DNA of 14,743 nucleotides from Candidatus Altarchaeota archaeon (lineage in GTDB: Archaea; Altiarchaeota; Altiarchaeia; IMC4; SCGC-AAA252-I15): assembly GCA_018815265.1 (NCBI GenBank), contig JAHIYG010000311.1, positions 1 through 14,743 on the forward strand, written 5' to 3'. The notes beneath the pieces were generated by a model. The model did no database searches, was not told where the DNA came from, and saw nothing but the letters and a program-made list of their open reading frames with translations. Within the stretch, counting starts at the first letter, position 1. Every line of letters starts with the position of its first letter. Positions 1-6,151 of the stretch are shown in pieces. The position numbers and the translations under genes are program-made.

Positions 1-69
1 AGACCCTGCTGAGACGTTGCTTGCTAGAAATATTAAAACAATTGTTACTGCTAATGCCCTACTCCACAT
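1..69 (-). CDS. Secreted or membrane-anchored protein, N-terminal fragment (cut by window edge)
   Basis: Read on the minus strand, an ATG at 69 opens a frame that stays open to the window edge (23 codons). It encodes MWSRALAV, a hydrophobic core TIVLIFLA, then SNVSA followed by GS. This is a textbook Sec signal peptide: a positive residue (Arg4), about 12 hydrophobic residues, and an Ala-X-Ala-like cleavage context (VSA). A TATA-like TTATATA on the minus strand at 100-94 is centred 28 bp before the ATG, which fits a leaderless archaeal transcript. The gene is divergent from grpE. The mature protein lies outside the window, so its function cannot be told. The plus-strand frame over the same bases (2-100) is also open but has no start in view and ends in low-complexity sequence, so the minus reading is preferred. 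Confidence 0.6.
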   Translation of the reverse strand, partial: MWSRALAVTIVLIFLASNVSAGS

Positions 70-93
70 CACATTATATATATTCAGTTTTGG

Positions 94-100
94 TATATAA
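94..100 (-). promoter_or_regulatory. TATA box of the leftmost secreted-protein gene
   Basis: TTATATA on the minus strand, centred 28 bp upstream of the ATG at 69. The spacing predicts transcription starting at or next to the start codon. The call rests on spacing and sequence only. Confidence 0.4.
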
Positions 101-113
101 CTATTTACTAAAG

Positions 114-121
114 TTTATATA
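114..121 (+). promoter_or_regulatory. TATA box of the grpE-dnaK operon
   Basis: TTTATATA matches the archaeal TATA consensus and is preceded by purines (AAAG), the position of a BRE. It predicts a start near 143-147, giving a leader of about 15-25 nt before the GTG at 161 or ATG at 170. The divergent promoter at 94-100 lies only 14 bp away, so both could be controlled by one bound protein. Confidence 0.5.
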
Positions 122-160
122 CAATCAAACCCATTAATTATCTCAATTATTTTTTTTTAT

Positions 161-736
161 GTGTTTAATATGGTGCGAGGAAAACATCACCGGAGCCCTC
201 CTGAACCTGAGGGTTCAGAGGTTGAGGCTCTTAGAAAAAATATATTGGGGCTTGAGGAAGAGCTGAATAAACAGAAGAACCAATCCGAGGAGTATAGGGG
301 TCTTCTGCAGCGTCTACAGGCTGATTTCGAAAATCACATAAAAAGAAGCGAGATTGACAGGCGCGAATTTCAAAAGACTGCGTCTCAGGGCCTGGTTGAG
401 AAATTAGTGGATGTTTTGGACACTATGGAAATTGCGTTGAAGGCGTCGTCTAAGGACTCTGCAGGGGAGAAAATGCTCGATGGGTTCAGGAGGGTGTATA
501 AACAGCTTGACTTAATCCTTAAGGCGGAGGGTTTGGAGGAGGTTTCGAATGAGGGCCTCTTTAACCTTGATGTGCATGAGGTTGTTGAGACATTGTCTGA
601 TGGTTCAAAGCATGATGGGGAAATTGTAGATGTTGTGCAGAAAGGCTACAGACTAAATGGTAAACTCATCCGGGCGTCAAAGGTTATTATAATAAAAAAT
701 AACGGTGAATGCGATGGCAAAAACAATAGGGATTGA
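161..736 (+). CDS. grpE: GrpE, nucleotide exchange factor of DnaK
   Basis: Cytosolic co-chaperone that releases ADP from DnaK and so resets its substrate-binding cycle. The protein has the GrpE plan: a charged, low-complexity N-terminus (to about residue 20), a long helical coiled-coil region rich in Glu, Lys and Leu (about 21-75), a linker helix with LVDVLDTMEIAL (82-93; compare the family's LxxVLDNFERAL), then a beta domain with FNLDVHEVV (134-142) and GYRLNGKLIRASKVII (162-177). These match the family signatures FDPxxHEAV and GYxLxxRxLRPAxV in outline but with substitutions. Length 191 residues is usual. The start may be GTG at 161 or ATG at 170; neither has a clear Shine-Dalgarno site and a T9 tract lies just upstream. 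It overlaps dnaK by 23 bp, indicating co-transcription. Confidence 0.93.
   Translation: MFNMVRGKHHRSPPEPEGSEVEALRKNILGLEEELNKQKNQSEEYRGLLQRLQADFENHIKRSEIDRREFQKTASQGLVEKLVDVLDTMEIALKASSKDSAGEKMLDGFRRVYKQLDLILKAEGLEEVSNEGLFNLDVHEVVETLSDGSKHDGEIVDVVQKGYRLNGKLIRASKVIIIKNNGECDGKNNRD
704..708 (+). promoter_or_regulatory. Shine-Dalgarno site of dnaK
   Basis: GGTGA, complementary to the archaeal 16S rRNA 3' end, lies 5 nt before the ATG at 714. It decides for that ATG (protein starting MAKTIGIDLG) over the in-frame GTG at 705, which overlaps the site itself. It lies within grpE. Confidence 0.6.
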
Positions 737-2576
737 TTTAGGGACAAGTAACTCAGCAGCGGCAGCAATGATAGCTGGCAGGCCAACGATAATACCCAGT
801 GCTGAAGGCACAAGCATAGGGGGCAAATCTTTTCCCTCCTACGTTGCCTTCACAGCTGATGGACAGAGGCTTGTGGGAGAGCCTGCAAGAAGGCAGGCGG
901 CCACCAACCCAGACCGGACCATACAGGCGATTAAGAGGAAAATGGGTACAGACGAGAAAGTCACTATCGAGGGCAAAAAATATACTCCTCAGGAGATTTC
1001 AGCGTTTATTCTGCAGAAAATAAAGGCTGATGCAGAGGCGTTCCTTGGCGATAGCGTCACTGAGGCAGTCATCACAGTTCCTGCATACTTTAACGACAAC
1101 CAGAGGCAGGCTACAAAGGATGCTGGAAGGATTGCAGGATTGGAAGTCAAGAGGATAATAAACGAACCGACGGCTGCTGCATTGGCGTATGGATTGGACA
1201 AGCAGGGCAAGGAGATGAAGATTGCAGTTTTGGATTTGGGTGGTGGAACATTCGATGTCACAATCATGGAGATGGGAGACTCGGTGTTTGAGGTGATTTC
1301 AACCTCTGGCGACACACAGCTTGGGGGTACTGACATGGACACCCTTCTCATCGACTGGATTATCTCAGAATTCAAGAGGGCTGAGGGAATAGACTTGAAA
1401 AAAGACAGGAAGGCGCTGCAGAGGGTCAGGGATGCAGCTGAAAAGGCGAAGATTGAGCTTTCATCAACTACTACAACCTCGATAAACCTGCCGTTTATAA
1501 CAATGGATTCTGAAGGGCCGAAGCACCTTGAATTAAATCTCAGCAGGTCAAAGCTTGAGGAACTCATCGATGACGTACTGCAGAAGCTGGTTGCGCCCAT
1601 GCAACGGGCCATCGAGGATGCGAAACTCGAGAGAACTCAGATAGAGAAGATAATACTGGTTGGCGGTCCAACGAGGATGCCGTGCGTCCAGGAGACCTTT
1701 AAACGATTCTTTAATAAGGAGCCTGAAAGGGGCGTGGACCCGATGGAGTGCGTTGCAATGGGTGCGGCCATACAAGCAGGTGTATTGGCGGGGGAGGTTA
1801 AGGATATACTCCTTCTTGACGTGACCCCATTATCCCTGGGTATAGAGACGTTGGGTGCTGTTTTCACCAAATTAATCGATAGAAACGCAACCATACCCAC
1901 TAAGAAGAGCCAGGTTTTCAGCACTGCAGCAGACAATCAATCAACTGTTGAAATACATGTTCTACAGGGTGAGCGGCAGATGGCTGCTGACAACACGACT
2001 CTTGGAAGATTCAGCCTTGTGGGCATACCGCCTGCGCCGCGTGGTATTCCCCAGATTGAGGTCACATTTGACATAGACGCCAACGGCATAATGCACGTCT
2101 CAGCCAAGGACTTGGGCACAGGAAACGAACAGAAGATAACCATTACTGCGTCGAACAAACTGTCTGACGATGAAGTCAAGAAGAAGATGGCTGAAGCCGA
2201 AAAGTACGCTGAAGAAGACAAGAAGAGAAAGGAGGCGACAGACACCAAAAACTCCGCTGACTCCCTTGCGTATTCGGTTGAAAAGGCGATTAAGGATTTG
2301 GGCGACAAACTTGACAAGGACAAGAAGGAGGAAGCTGAAAAGAAACTCAAGGGTTTGAAGGATGTTTTGGAGTCAGGCGACACTGAAAAAATCAAAAAAG
2401 CCACTGAGGAACTGAGCAAAAGCAGCCAGGAACTCTTCAGCAAACTATACGAGCAGGCAGCCAAAAACTACCAGCAGCAAAAACCACCCGAAGAGGAGAA
2501 AAAACCAGATGAAGAAAAGAAATCAGACGACAACGTCGTGGATGCAGAATACGAGGTTAAAGACGATAAAAGATAG
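714..2576 (+). CDS. dnaK: DnaK, Hsp70 chaperone
   Basis: ATP-driven chaperone that binds unfolded peptides, working with GrpE (upstream, overlapping) and DnaJ (at 4628). At 620 residues it shows every Hsp70 landmark: phosphate-1 loop IGIDLGTSNS (5-14), VPAYFNDNQRQATKDAG (122-138), NEPTAAALAYGLDK (150-163), phosphate-2 LDLGGGTFDVT (173-183), adenosine motif VGGPTRMP (316-323), the interdomain linker LLLDVTPLSLG (366-376), the peptide-binding beta domain, a charged helical lid, and the C-terminal tail VVDAEYEVKDDKR. Only about 7 residues lie between KRKMG and EGKKYTP (74-92), where proteobacterial DnaK has some 25 more. This deletion is typical of archaeal and Gram-positive DnaK. GGTDMD (204-209) instead of GGEDFD is also common in archaeal copies. 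The stop is 5 bp from the stop of the opposing gene. Confidence 0.98.
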   Translation: MAKTIGIDLGTSNSAAAAMIAGRPTIIPSAEGTSIGGKSFPSYVAFTADGQRLVGEPARRQAATNPDRTIQAIKRKMGTDEKVTIEGKKYTPQEISAFILQKIKADAEAFLGDSVTEAVITVPAYFNDNQRQATKDAGRIAGLEVKRIINEPTAAALAYGLDKQGKEMKIAVLDLGGGTFDVTIMEMGDSVFEVISTSGDTQLGGTDMDTLLIDWIISEFKRAEGIDLKKDRKALQRVRDAAEKAKIELSSTTTTSINLPFITMDSEGPKHLELNLSRSKLEELIDDVLQKLVAPMQRAIEDAKLERTQIEKIILVGGPTRMPCVQETFKRFFNKEPERGVDPMECVAMGAAIQAGVLAGEVKDILLLDVTPLSLGIETLGAVFTKLIDRNATIPTKKSQVFSTAADNQSTVEIHVLQGERQMAADNTTLGRFSLVGIPPAPRGIPQIEVTFDIDANGIMHVSAKDLGTGNEQKITITASNKLSDDEVKKKMAEAEKYAEEDKKRKEATDTKNSADSLAYSVEKAIKDLGDKLDKDKKEEAEKKLKGLKDVLESGDTEKIKKATEELSKSSQELFSKLYEQAAKNYQQQKPPEEEKKPDEEKKSDDNVVDAEYEVKDDKR

Positions 2577-2581
2577 GTCAA

Positions 2582-3352
2582 CTAGTATTCCCCCCTAATC
2601 TGTGTGGCTTTAGCCACGGCATCCCTCATCTCTTTAGGGTGCTGGAGGAAGTAGGATACGAAGCGTTCATTGTCTGTTCCGATTAGAAGGCCTACTTTCA
2701 CCGGCTTCTCAGGCGAGGCGAGCTCTGCTATTTTCCCATATGCAGAATCAGCCATTTCCGAACTATAGCCTACCAACGCCATCCAAAAAATCTCGCCAGT
2801 ATCCAACCCTGACAGGTCCTGTTTTGTTATTTTTCCAATGGGTGAATTCCGCCTTGCAAGCCTCCAGACTTCCATGCTCATTTTGTTTGGGCTTACTGCA
2901 TCGTCTGACCCTAAAAACGCACCCCTTAATTTCGAGTATACCTCACCTATCATTTCAGGCGGGGACTCGCTTAATCTGGAGAGCTTGATGCCAGTCTCAT
3001 CTAATCTAAAAAATTCATCGTAGTCTGTGCCGTGAAACAACATGTCAAAACCCTCTTTTTTCAGCGCAGCTTTCAGTTCTCCAACGAACTCACTGGGAAA
3101 CTGCGAAAAAACCATAGGGCCTGAAGTGCTGCCTGCATATGCCCTAGATGCTATTGGGTGGGGTATGCCAATAACATTTACATGTACCGGTTTTTTACCC
3201 TGGAAACTCAGGTCAAATTTTGTCCCAGGCAAGCCACCCCCTTGGATGGAGCCGAATTCAAGGGGCACAGCCAAAGACTGCAGCAAATCATCTGACACAG
3301 GCAATACGCTCTCCCTCTCTTTCGACGCCACATCTATATTTACGAGGGACAC
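2582..3352 (-). CDS. Uncharacterised 256-residue soluble protein
   Basis: I do not recognise this family. The frame starts with GTG at 3352 (MSLVNIDVASKER) or, possibly, GTG at 3331 (MASKERESV). A minus-strand ATATTTAT at 3360-3353 would suit a leaderless start near 3331. No signal peptide or membrane segment is visible. The sequence is mixed alpha/beta in character, with a central GIPHPIASRAYAG (about residues 62-74), HGTDYDEFFRL, a Ser/Pro-containing stretch (SRLSESPPEM), and VGLLIGTDNERF near the C-terminus. There are no cysteines and no obvious catalytic motif. It is convergent with dnaK (5 bp apart) and divergent from the radical SAM gene (13 bp from its start). Codon use resembles the neighbours, and the frame is long and free of low complexity, which supports a real gene. 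Confidence 0.8.
   Translation of the reverse strand: MSLVNIDVASKERESVLPVSDDLLQSLAVPLEFGSIQGGGLPGTKFDLSFQGKKPVHVNVIGIPHPIASRAYAGSTSGPMVFSQFPSEFVGELKAALKKEGFDMLFHGTDYDEFFRLDETGIKLSRLSESPPEMIGEVYSKLRGAFLGSDDAVSPNKMSMEVWRLARRNSPIGKITKQDLSGLDTGEIFWMALVGYSSEMADSAYGKIAELASPEKPVKVGLLIGTDNERFVSYFLQHPKEMRDAVAKATQIRGEY
3334..3342 (+). promoter_or_regulatory. TATA-like box of the radical SAM gene
   Basis: CTATATTTA is centred about 28 bp before the ATG at 3366, predicting a leaderless transcript; no Shine-Dalgarno site precedes that ATG. If the opposing gene starts at 3352 this box lies inside its first codons. Confidence 0.4.
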
Positions 3353-3365
3353 ATAAATATCTCAC

Positions 3366-4511
3366 ATGCTCAAATGCATTGTTGACACACCCTATCATTC
3401 AGTCAAAATAGGAAAGCTCCCAACCGGGTGCAGATACTGTGTCAGAGGGGAGAAGCTAGTCCTTCTGGTCACTGGCGTGTGCTCAAGCAAATGCTGGTAC
3501 TGTCCACTGTCAACTGAGAAGAAAAACAGGGATTCTGTGGTAGCAAATGAGTGGTGGACAGAAAAAGACCAGGATGTAGTTGCGGAGGCCAGGTTGTCTG
3601 GTGCAAAAGGCGCAGGCATCACAGGAGGCGACCCCCTATGCAGGCTAAGCCGGACAATAAAATACATTCGCCTTCTGAAAAAAACATTCGGAAAAAAATT
3701 CCACATACACCTTTACACGACAGGAAAAAATGCATCCCCCGCAAAAATCAAGAAACTATATGGTGCGGGTTTGGATGAGATAAGGTTTCACCCTGACTTC
3801 CTCTCAGGCAAACCCGATTTGAAACCTATCACTTGGGCGCTGGAATACGGATGGGATGTGGGGTGTGAGATACCGTTGATTCCAGGAAAAATCAGGGAGA
3901 CGAAAAAATTCATCAAAGCCGTAGACGGATTGGGTGTGAAGTTCCTGAATCTGAACCAGCTGGAGATAAGCGAGTCAAACGCGTTGGAGTTGGATATCCG
4001 CGGTTTTAGGCCAGTCGATGGCATAATATTCGCAGTCAAGGGAACGGAAGATATGGCTGAAAAAATACTGGAGTTCTGTTTGGATAATACGAAACTTAAT
4101 GTCCACTACTGCACTGTGAAATTAAAGGATGGTGTGCAACTCAAAAACCGCTTGAGGAAGAGGGCAAAGAATGTTGCGAAGGACTATGACGTCGTAACAG
4201 AGGAGGGGCTACTAATAAGGGGTGCAGTCTACCTGAAGGGTTGGCTGCCGTCATATGGATATAAACGAAGGATGAAAAAACAATCTATTTCATCCAGGAA
4301 AAGAACCATGGAGTTGGCTTATTTGCTCGGGAAAAAATATGCTATCCCAGACAATTTGGTCGAGGCAGACTTAACCCGGGGCAGGGTTTTGACTGGTGCA
4401 TGGGTTGTGGAGAACTTGAGTGGGGAACTGAAAAAAGAGGGATACCTCCCCGCGGTTGTCGAGGAATACCCTACATGGGATTCATTAATCACTGATTTAA
4501 GGATTGCTTGA
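3366..4511 (+). CDS. Radical SAM protein of the archaeal COG2108 type (pyruvate formate-lyase-activase related)
   Basis: 381 residues. The radical SAM cluster motif is C39-SSK-C43-WY-C46 (CxxxCxxC), which holds the [4Fe-4S] that cleaves S-adenosylmethionine. Downstream ITGGDP (85-90) corresponds to the SAM-binding GGEP motif, and FHIHLYTTGK follows as a barrel strand. An N-terminal GCRYC (Cys22, Cys25), conserved in this archaeal family as I recall it, precedes LVLLVTGVC and could bind a second metal or cluster. The C-terminal third (TEEGLLIRGAVYLKG and after) is basic and may be a binding domain. The family is related to pyruvate formate-lyase-activating enzymes, but its substrate is not established and no glycyl-radical enzyme gene is in the window. 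The gene has its own promoter and a terminator-like hairpin after it, so it is probably monocistronic. Confidence 0.88.
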   Translation: MLKCIVDTPYHSVKIGKLPTGCRYCVRGEKLVLLVTGVCSSKCWYCPLSTEKKNRDSVVANEWWTEKDQDVVAEARLSGAKGAGITGGDPLCRLSRTIKYIRLLKKTFGKKFHIHLYTTGKNASPAKIKKLYGAGLDEIRFHPDFLSGKPDLKPITWALEYGWDVGCEIPLIPGKIRETKKFIKAVDGLGVKFLNLNQLEISESNALELDIRGFRPVDGIIFAVKGTEDMAEKILEFCLDNTKLNVHYCTVKLKDGVQLKNRLRKRAKNVAKDYDVVTEEGLLIRGAVYLKGWLPSYGYKRRMKKQSISSRKRTMELAYLLGKKYAIPDNLVEADLTRGRVLTGAWVVENLSGELKKEGYLPAVVEEYPTWDSLITDLRIA

Positions 4512-4520
4512 GTAATAAAT

Positions 4521-4546
4521 ACCCTCCCCCTTAAGGTGAGGTTTTT
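4521..4546 (+). terminator. Hairpin with T5 tract after the radical SAM gene
   Basis: ACCCTCCCCC (4521-4530) can pair with GGTGAGGT (4535-4542) as a short stem with one bulge and one mismatch around a TTAA-containing loop, directly followed by TTTTT (4542-4546). This resembles an intrinsic terminator; archaeal polymerase stops at U tracts even without strong hairpins. It would separate the radical SAM transcript from dnaJ. Confidence 0.45.
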
Positions 4547-4551
4547 ATCAT

Positions 4552-4616
4552 GAAAGAGTAGGAGGGTATATGGAGTATTCATCTCTACCTTATAAAGTGG
4601 GGTCTCCTACTCTTTC
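4552..4616. repeat. Perfect 13-bp inverted repeat bracketing the dnaJ promoter
   Basis: GAAAGAGTAGGAG at 4552-4564 is the exact reverse complement of CTCCTACTCTTTC at 4604-4616. The 39-bp space holds the best TATA box for dnaJ (4589-4597) and a smaller imperfect hairpin (TGGAG at 4571 with CTCTA at 4583). The right arm ends 11 bp before the dnaJ ATG at 4628. It could be a two-site operator, or an RNA stem in the dnaJ leader if transcription starts further upstream. Confidence 0.75.
4589..4597 (+). promoter_or_regulatory. TATA box of dnaJ
   Basis: CTTATAAAG predicts a transcription start near 4619-4621, some 8-14 nt before the candidate ATGs at 4628 and 4634. The BRE position is not purine-rich, so the call is moderate. 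It lies inside the loop of the inverted repeat. Confidence 0.45.
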
Positions 4617-4627
4617 TCAGATGATAG

Positions 4628-5779
4628 ATGGCTATGGCTGGTAAGCGCGACTACTATGAGGTACTGGGCATTTCTAAAGGAGCCTCAGAGAAAGAGGTTA
4701 AGAAGGCGTATAGGCAGCTTGCTAAGCAGTTTCACCCGGATGTGAATAAGGCACCTGATGCTGAGGCCAAGTTCAAGGAAGTCAGTGAAGCCTATGAGGT
4801 TTTGACTGACCAGCAGAAGAGAGCTACATACGACCAGTACGGCCATCAAGGCGTGAATTTCGGCTCAGACGGCTTTAACTGGCAAAGGGACTTCACTCAT
4901 TTCTCAGATATTGAAGACTTGTTTGGCGGCTCAGACTTCTTCGGTCATGGAAACATATTTGACATGTTTTTCTCTGGTCAAAACCAGAGGAAAAGAGGTT
5001 CTGGGGAATTGCGCGGCTCAGACATAAGATACGACATAGACGTCACATTGGAGGAGATAAACTCAGGGGTAAACAGGAAAATCAATATCTTCAGGCATGA
5101 GCGATGCATTGGCTGCAATGGTAGCGGCTCTAAGACTGGGAAACTCCAGACTTGCCAGGTGTGCCGTGGGAGAGGCCAGGAGATTAAGCAGCAGCGCACC
5201 CCGTTCGGGATGTTTCAGTCTGTCTCTACATGCACGAAATGCGGCGGTGTAGGCAGGCTCCCTGAAAAACCATGCACAACATGTAATGGCAATGGCATAG
5301 AGAAAAAATCAAAGGATATAGATGTGAAGGTTCCTGCGGGCGTAAGGGATGGAAGTCATTTGAGGTTGAGTGGCGAAGGCAATGCAGGACCGTACGGCGG
5401 TCCAAAGGGAGACTTATATGTTGTCATACACGAGGCTGACCACTCCATCTTTACAAGGCATGAAGATGACATACTATGTGATATCTCCATAACATTCACT
5501 CAGGCTGCTTTGGGTGCTGAAATAGACGTTCCCACAATCGATGGGAGGGTGTCTCTGAAGATTCCTGAAGGCACTCAAAATCATACTGTATTTCGGCTGA
5601 AGAATCAGGGGCTCCCGCATCTTAGGGGCGGAGGCCGCGGCAACGAGCATGTGCGGGTAACCATTGAAGTGCCTAAAATACTATCCAAAAAACAGCGTCA
5701 AATACTTGAGGAATACCGAAAGATTGAACCCAAGGTCGGGCAAAACATATGGGACAAACTAAAAGGCATATTCACATAG
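4628..5779 (+). CDS. dnaJ: DnaJ, Hsp40 co-chaperone (type I)
   Basis: Delivers substrates to DnaK and stimulates its ATPase. All type I domains are present in 383 residues: J domain (about 8-72) with HPD at 36-38; Gly/Phe-rich region (about 72-125, FGSDGF, DLFGGSDFFG, IFDMFF); a zinc region with four CxxCxGxG repeats at Cys160/163, 176/179, 202/205 and 216/219; then the two beta-sandwich substrate domains with DGRVSLKIPEGTQ (305-317) and the dimerisation tail. The start can be ATG 4628 (MAMAGKRDYYEVLG) or ATG 4634. GATGAT at 4620-4625, a weak Shine-Dalgarno match, is better spaced for 4634. Although its partners grpE-dnaK lie about 2 kb upstream on the same strand, dnaJ is in a separate unit with its own promoter. 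Confidence 0.97.
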   Translation: MAMAGKRDYYEVLGISKGASEKEVKKAYRQLAKQFHPDVNKAPDAEAKFKEVSEAYEVLTDQQKRATYDQYGHQGVNFGSDGFNWQRDFTHFSDIEDLFGGSDFFGHGNIFDMFFSGQNQRKRGSGELRGSDIRYDIDVTLEEINSGVNRKINIFRHERCIGCNGSGSKTGKLQTCQVCRGRGQEIKQQRTPFGMFQSVSTCTKCGGVGRLPEKPCTTCNGNGIEKKSKDIDVKVPAGVRDGSHLRLSGEGNAGPYGGPKGDLYVVIHEADHSIFTRHEDDILCDISITFTQAALGAEIDVPTIDGRVSLKIPEGTQNHTVFRLKNQGLPHLRGGGRGNEHVRVTIEVPKILSKKQRQILEEYRKIEPKVGQNIWDKLKGIFT

Positions 5780-5846
5780 GATTGTTTGTCCATCAGCAGC
5801 TACCCGTTTATCCTCACAAAGTCAGCCTACTTCGCTGTCATCACTT

Positions 5847-5867
5847 GAACATTTATCTATATGTTTC
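5847..5867. promoter_or_regulatory. Candidate operator: GAACAT-N8-ATGTTTC
   Basis: Imperfect inverted pair just upstream of the TATA box at 5873. ATGTTTC is the reverse complement of GAAACAT, the half-site of the perfect palindrome at 9140-9155 between the GH57 and debranching-enzyme genes. A transcription factor shared by the two glycogen units is possible, but the heptamer also occurs by chance inside coding regions. Confidence 0.3.
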
Positions 5868-5872
5868 TTCTG

Positions 5873-5882
5873 CTTTTATAGG
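5873..5882 (+). promoter_or_regulatory. TATA box of the winged-helix/glycosyltransferase operon
   Basis: CTTTTATAGG predicts a start near 5903 and a leader of about 22 nt, which would contain the Shine-Dalgarno site at 5913-5919. AATATTTTAT at 5891-5900 is an alternative box. Confidence 0.4.
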
Positions 5883-5924
5883 CCTGTGTAAATATTTTAT
5901 CTCATTCTCTTTGGGGGTGTGTTT

Positions 5925-6140
5925 ATGTCTATTTGGGGTGAAGTTGGTGTTGCTGCAGGACTTGTCCATGATGCATTAAAGGATAAGGGAGAGCCGATGG
6001 GCATCCATGAGTTGTCTAAACTTACTGGTTTGGATTCCTCAACGGTTTACATGGCGTTGGGTTGGCTTTTGAGGGAGTATAAAGTAACTGTTGACAGGGA
6101 TGGGAGGAGGTACCTGATTAGTTTAGGCCGTAAAGGCTGA
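5925..6140 (+). CDS. Small winged helix-turn-helix protein (DUF2582-like)
   Basis: A 71-residue protein, essentially one winged-helix domain: IWGEVGVAAGLVHDALKDKG (helix 1), IHELSKLTGL (helix 2), DSSTVYMALGWLLRE (recognition helix) and KVTVDRDGRRYLISL (wing). The VYMALGWLLRE stretch matches what I recall of the DUF2582 winged-helix family, in which MALGWLARE is characteristic. GGGGGTG at 5913-5919 is well spaced for ATG 5925; GTG 5919 overlaps that site and is not preferred. It ends 11 bp before the glycosyltransferase gene, so the two are co-transcribed. Its family role is not established; as first gene of a glycogen-synthase operon it is a natural candidate for a local regulator. There is no ligand or metal-binding domain. 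Confidence 0.85.
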   Translation: MSIWGEVGVAAGLVHDALKDKGEPMGIHELSKLTGLDSSTVYMALGWLLREYKVTVDRDGRRYLISLGRKG

Positions 6141-6151
6141 GGTGTATTACC

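Larger units (their letters stand above)
5780..5924. other. 145-bp intergenic region with upstream control signals of the winged-helix/glycosyltransferase operon
   Basis: No gene or structured RNA is evident. It holds GAACAT (5847-5852) and ATGTTTC (5861-5867), an imperfect inverted pair with an 8-bp spacer, a TATA box at 5873-5882, and a strong Shine-Dalgarno site GGGGGTG at 5913-5919. No convincing terminator for dnaJ is seen. Confidence 0.5.

Noticed and set aside
2..100. Open plus-strand frame at the left edge that could be the end of a gene
   Set aside because: It has no start in view and ends in AT-rich, low-complexity codons (TLYIFSFGI), while the opposite strand gives a complete signal peptide with a well-spaced TATA box.
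989..1612. 207-codon minus-strand frame inside dnaK
   Set aside because: Antisense shadow of an unmistakable dnaK; Ser-rich composition and no family features.
1937..2464. 175-codon minus-strand frame inside dnaK
   Set aside because: Ser/Leu/Phe-rich complement of the Lys/Glu-rich DnaK lid; a composition artefact.
4552..4634. RNA thermometer in the dnaJ leader
   Set aside because: The best TATA box lies between the arms, so the left arm would not be transcribed, and the stem does not cover a ribosome binding site; kept only as an alternative.
5780..5924. Possible tRNA or small RNA after dnaJ
   Set aside because: No cloverleaf, box motifs or stable stem could be found by eye; promoter signals for the next operon explain the region.
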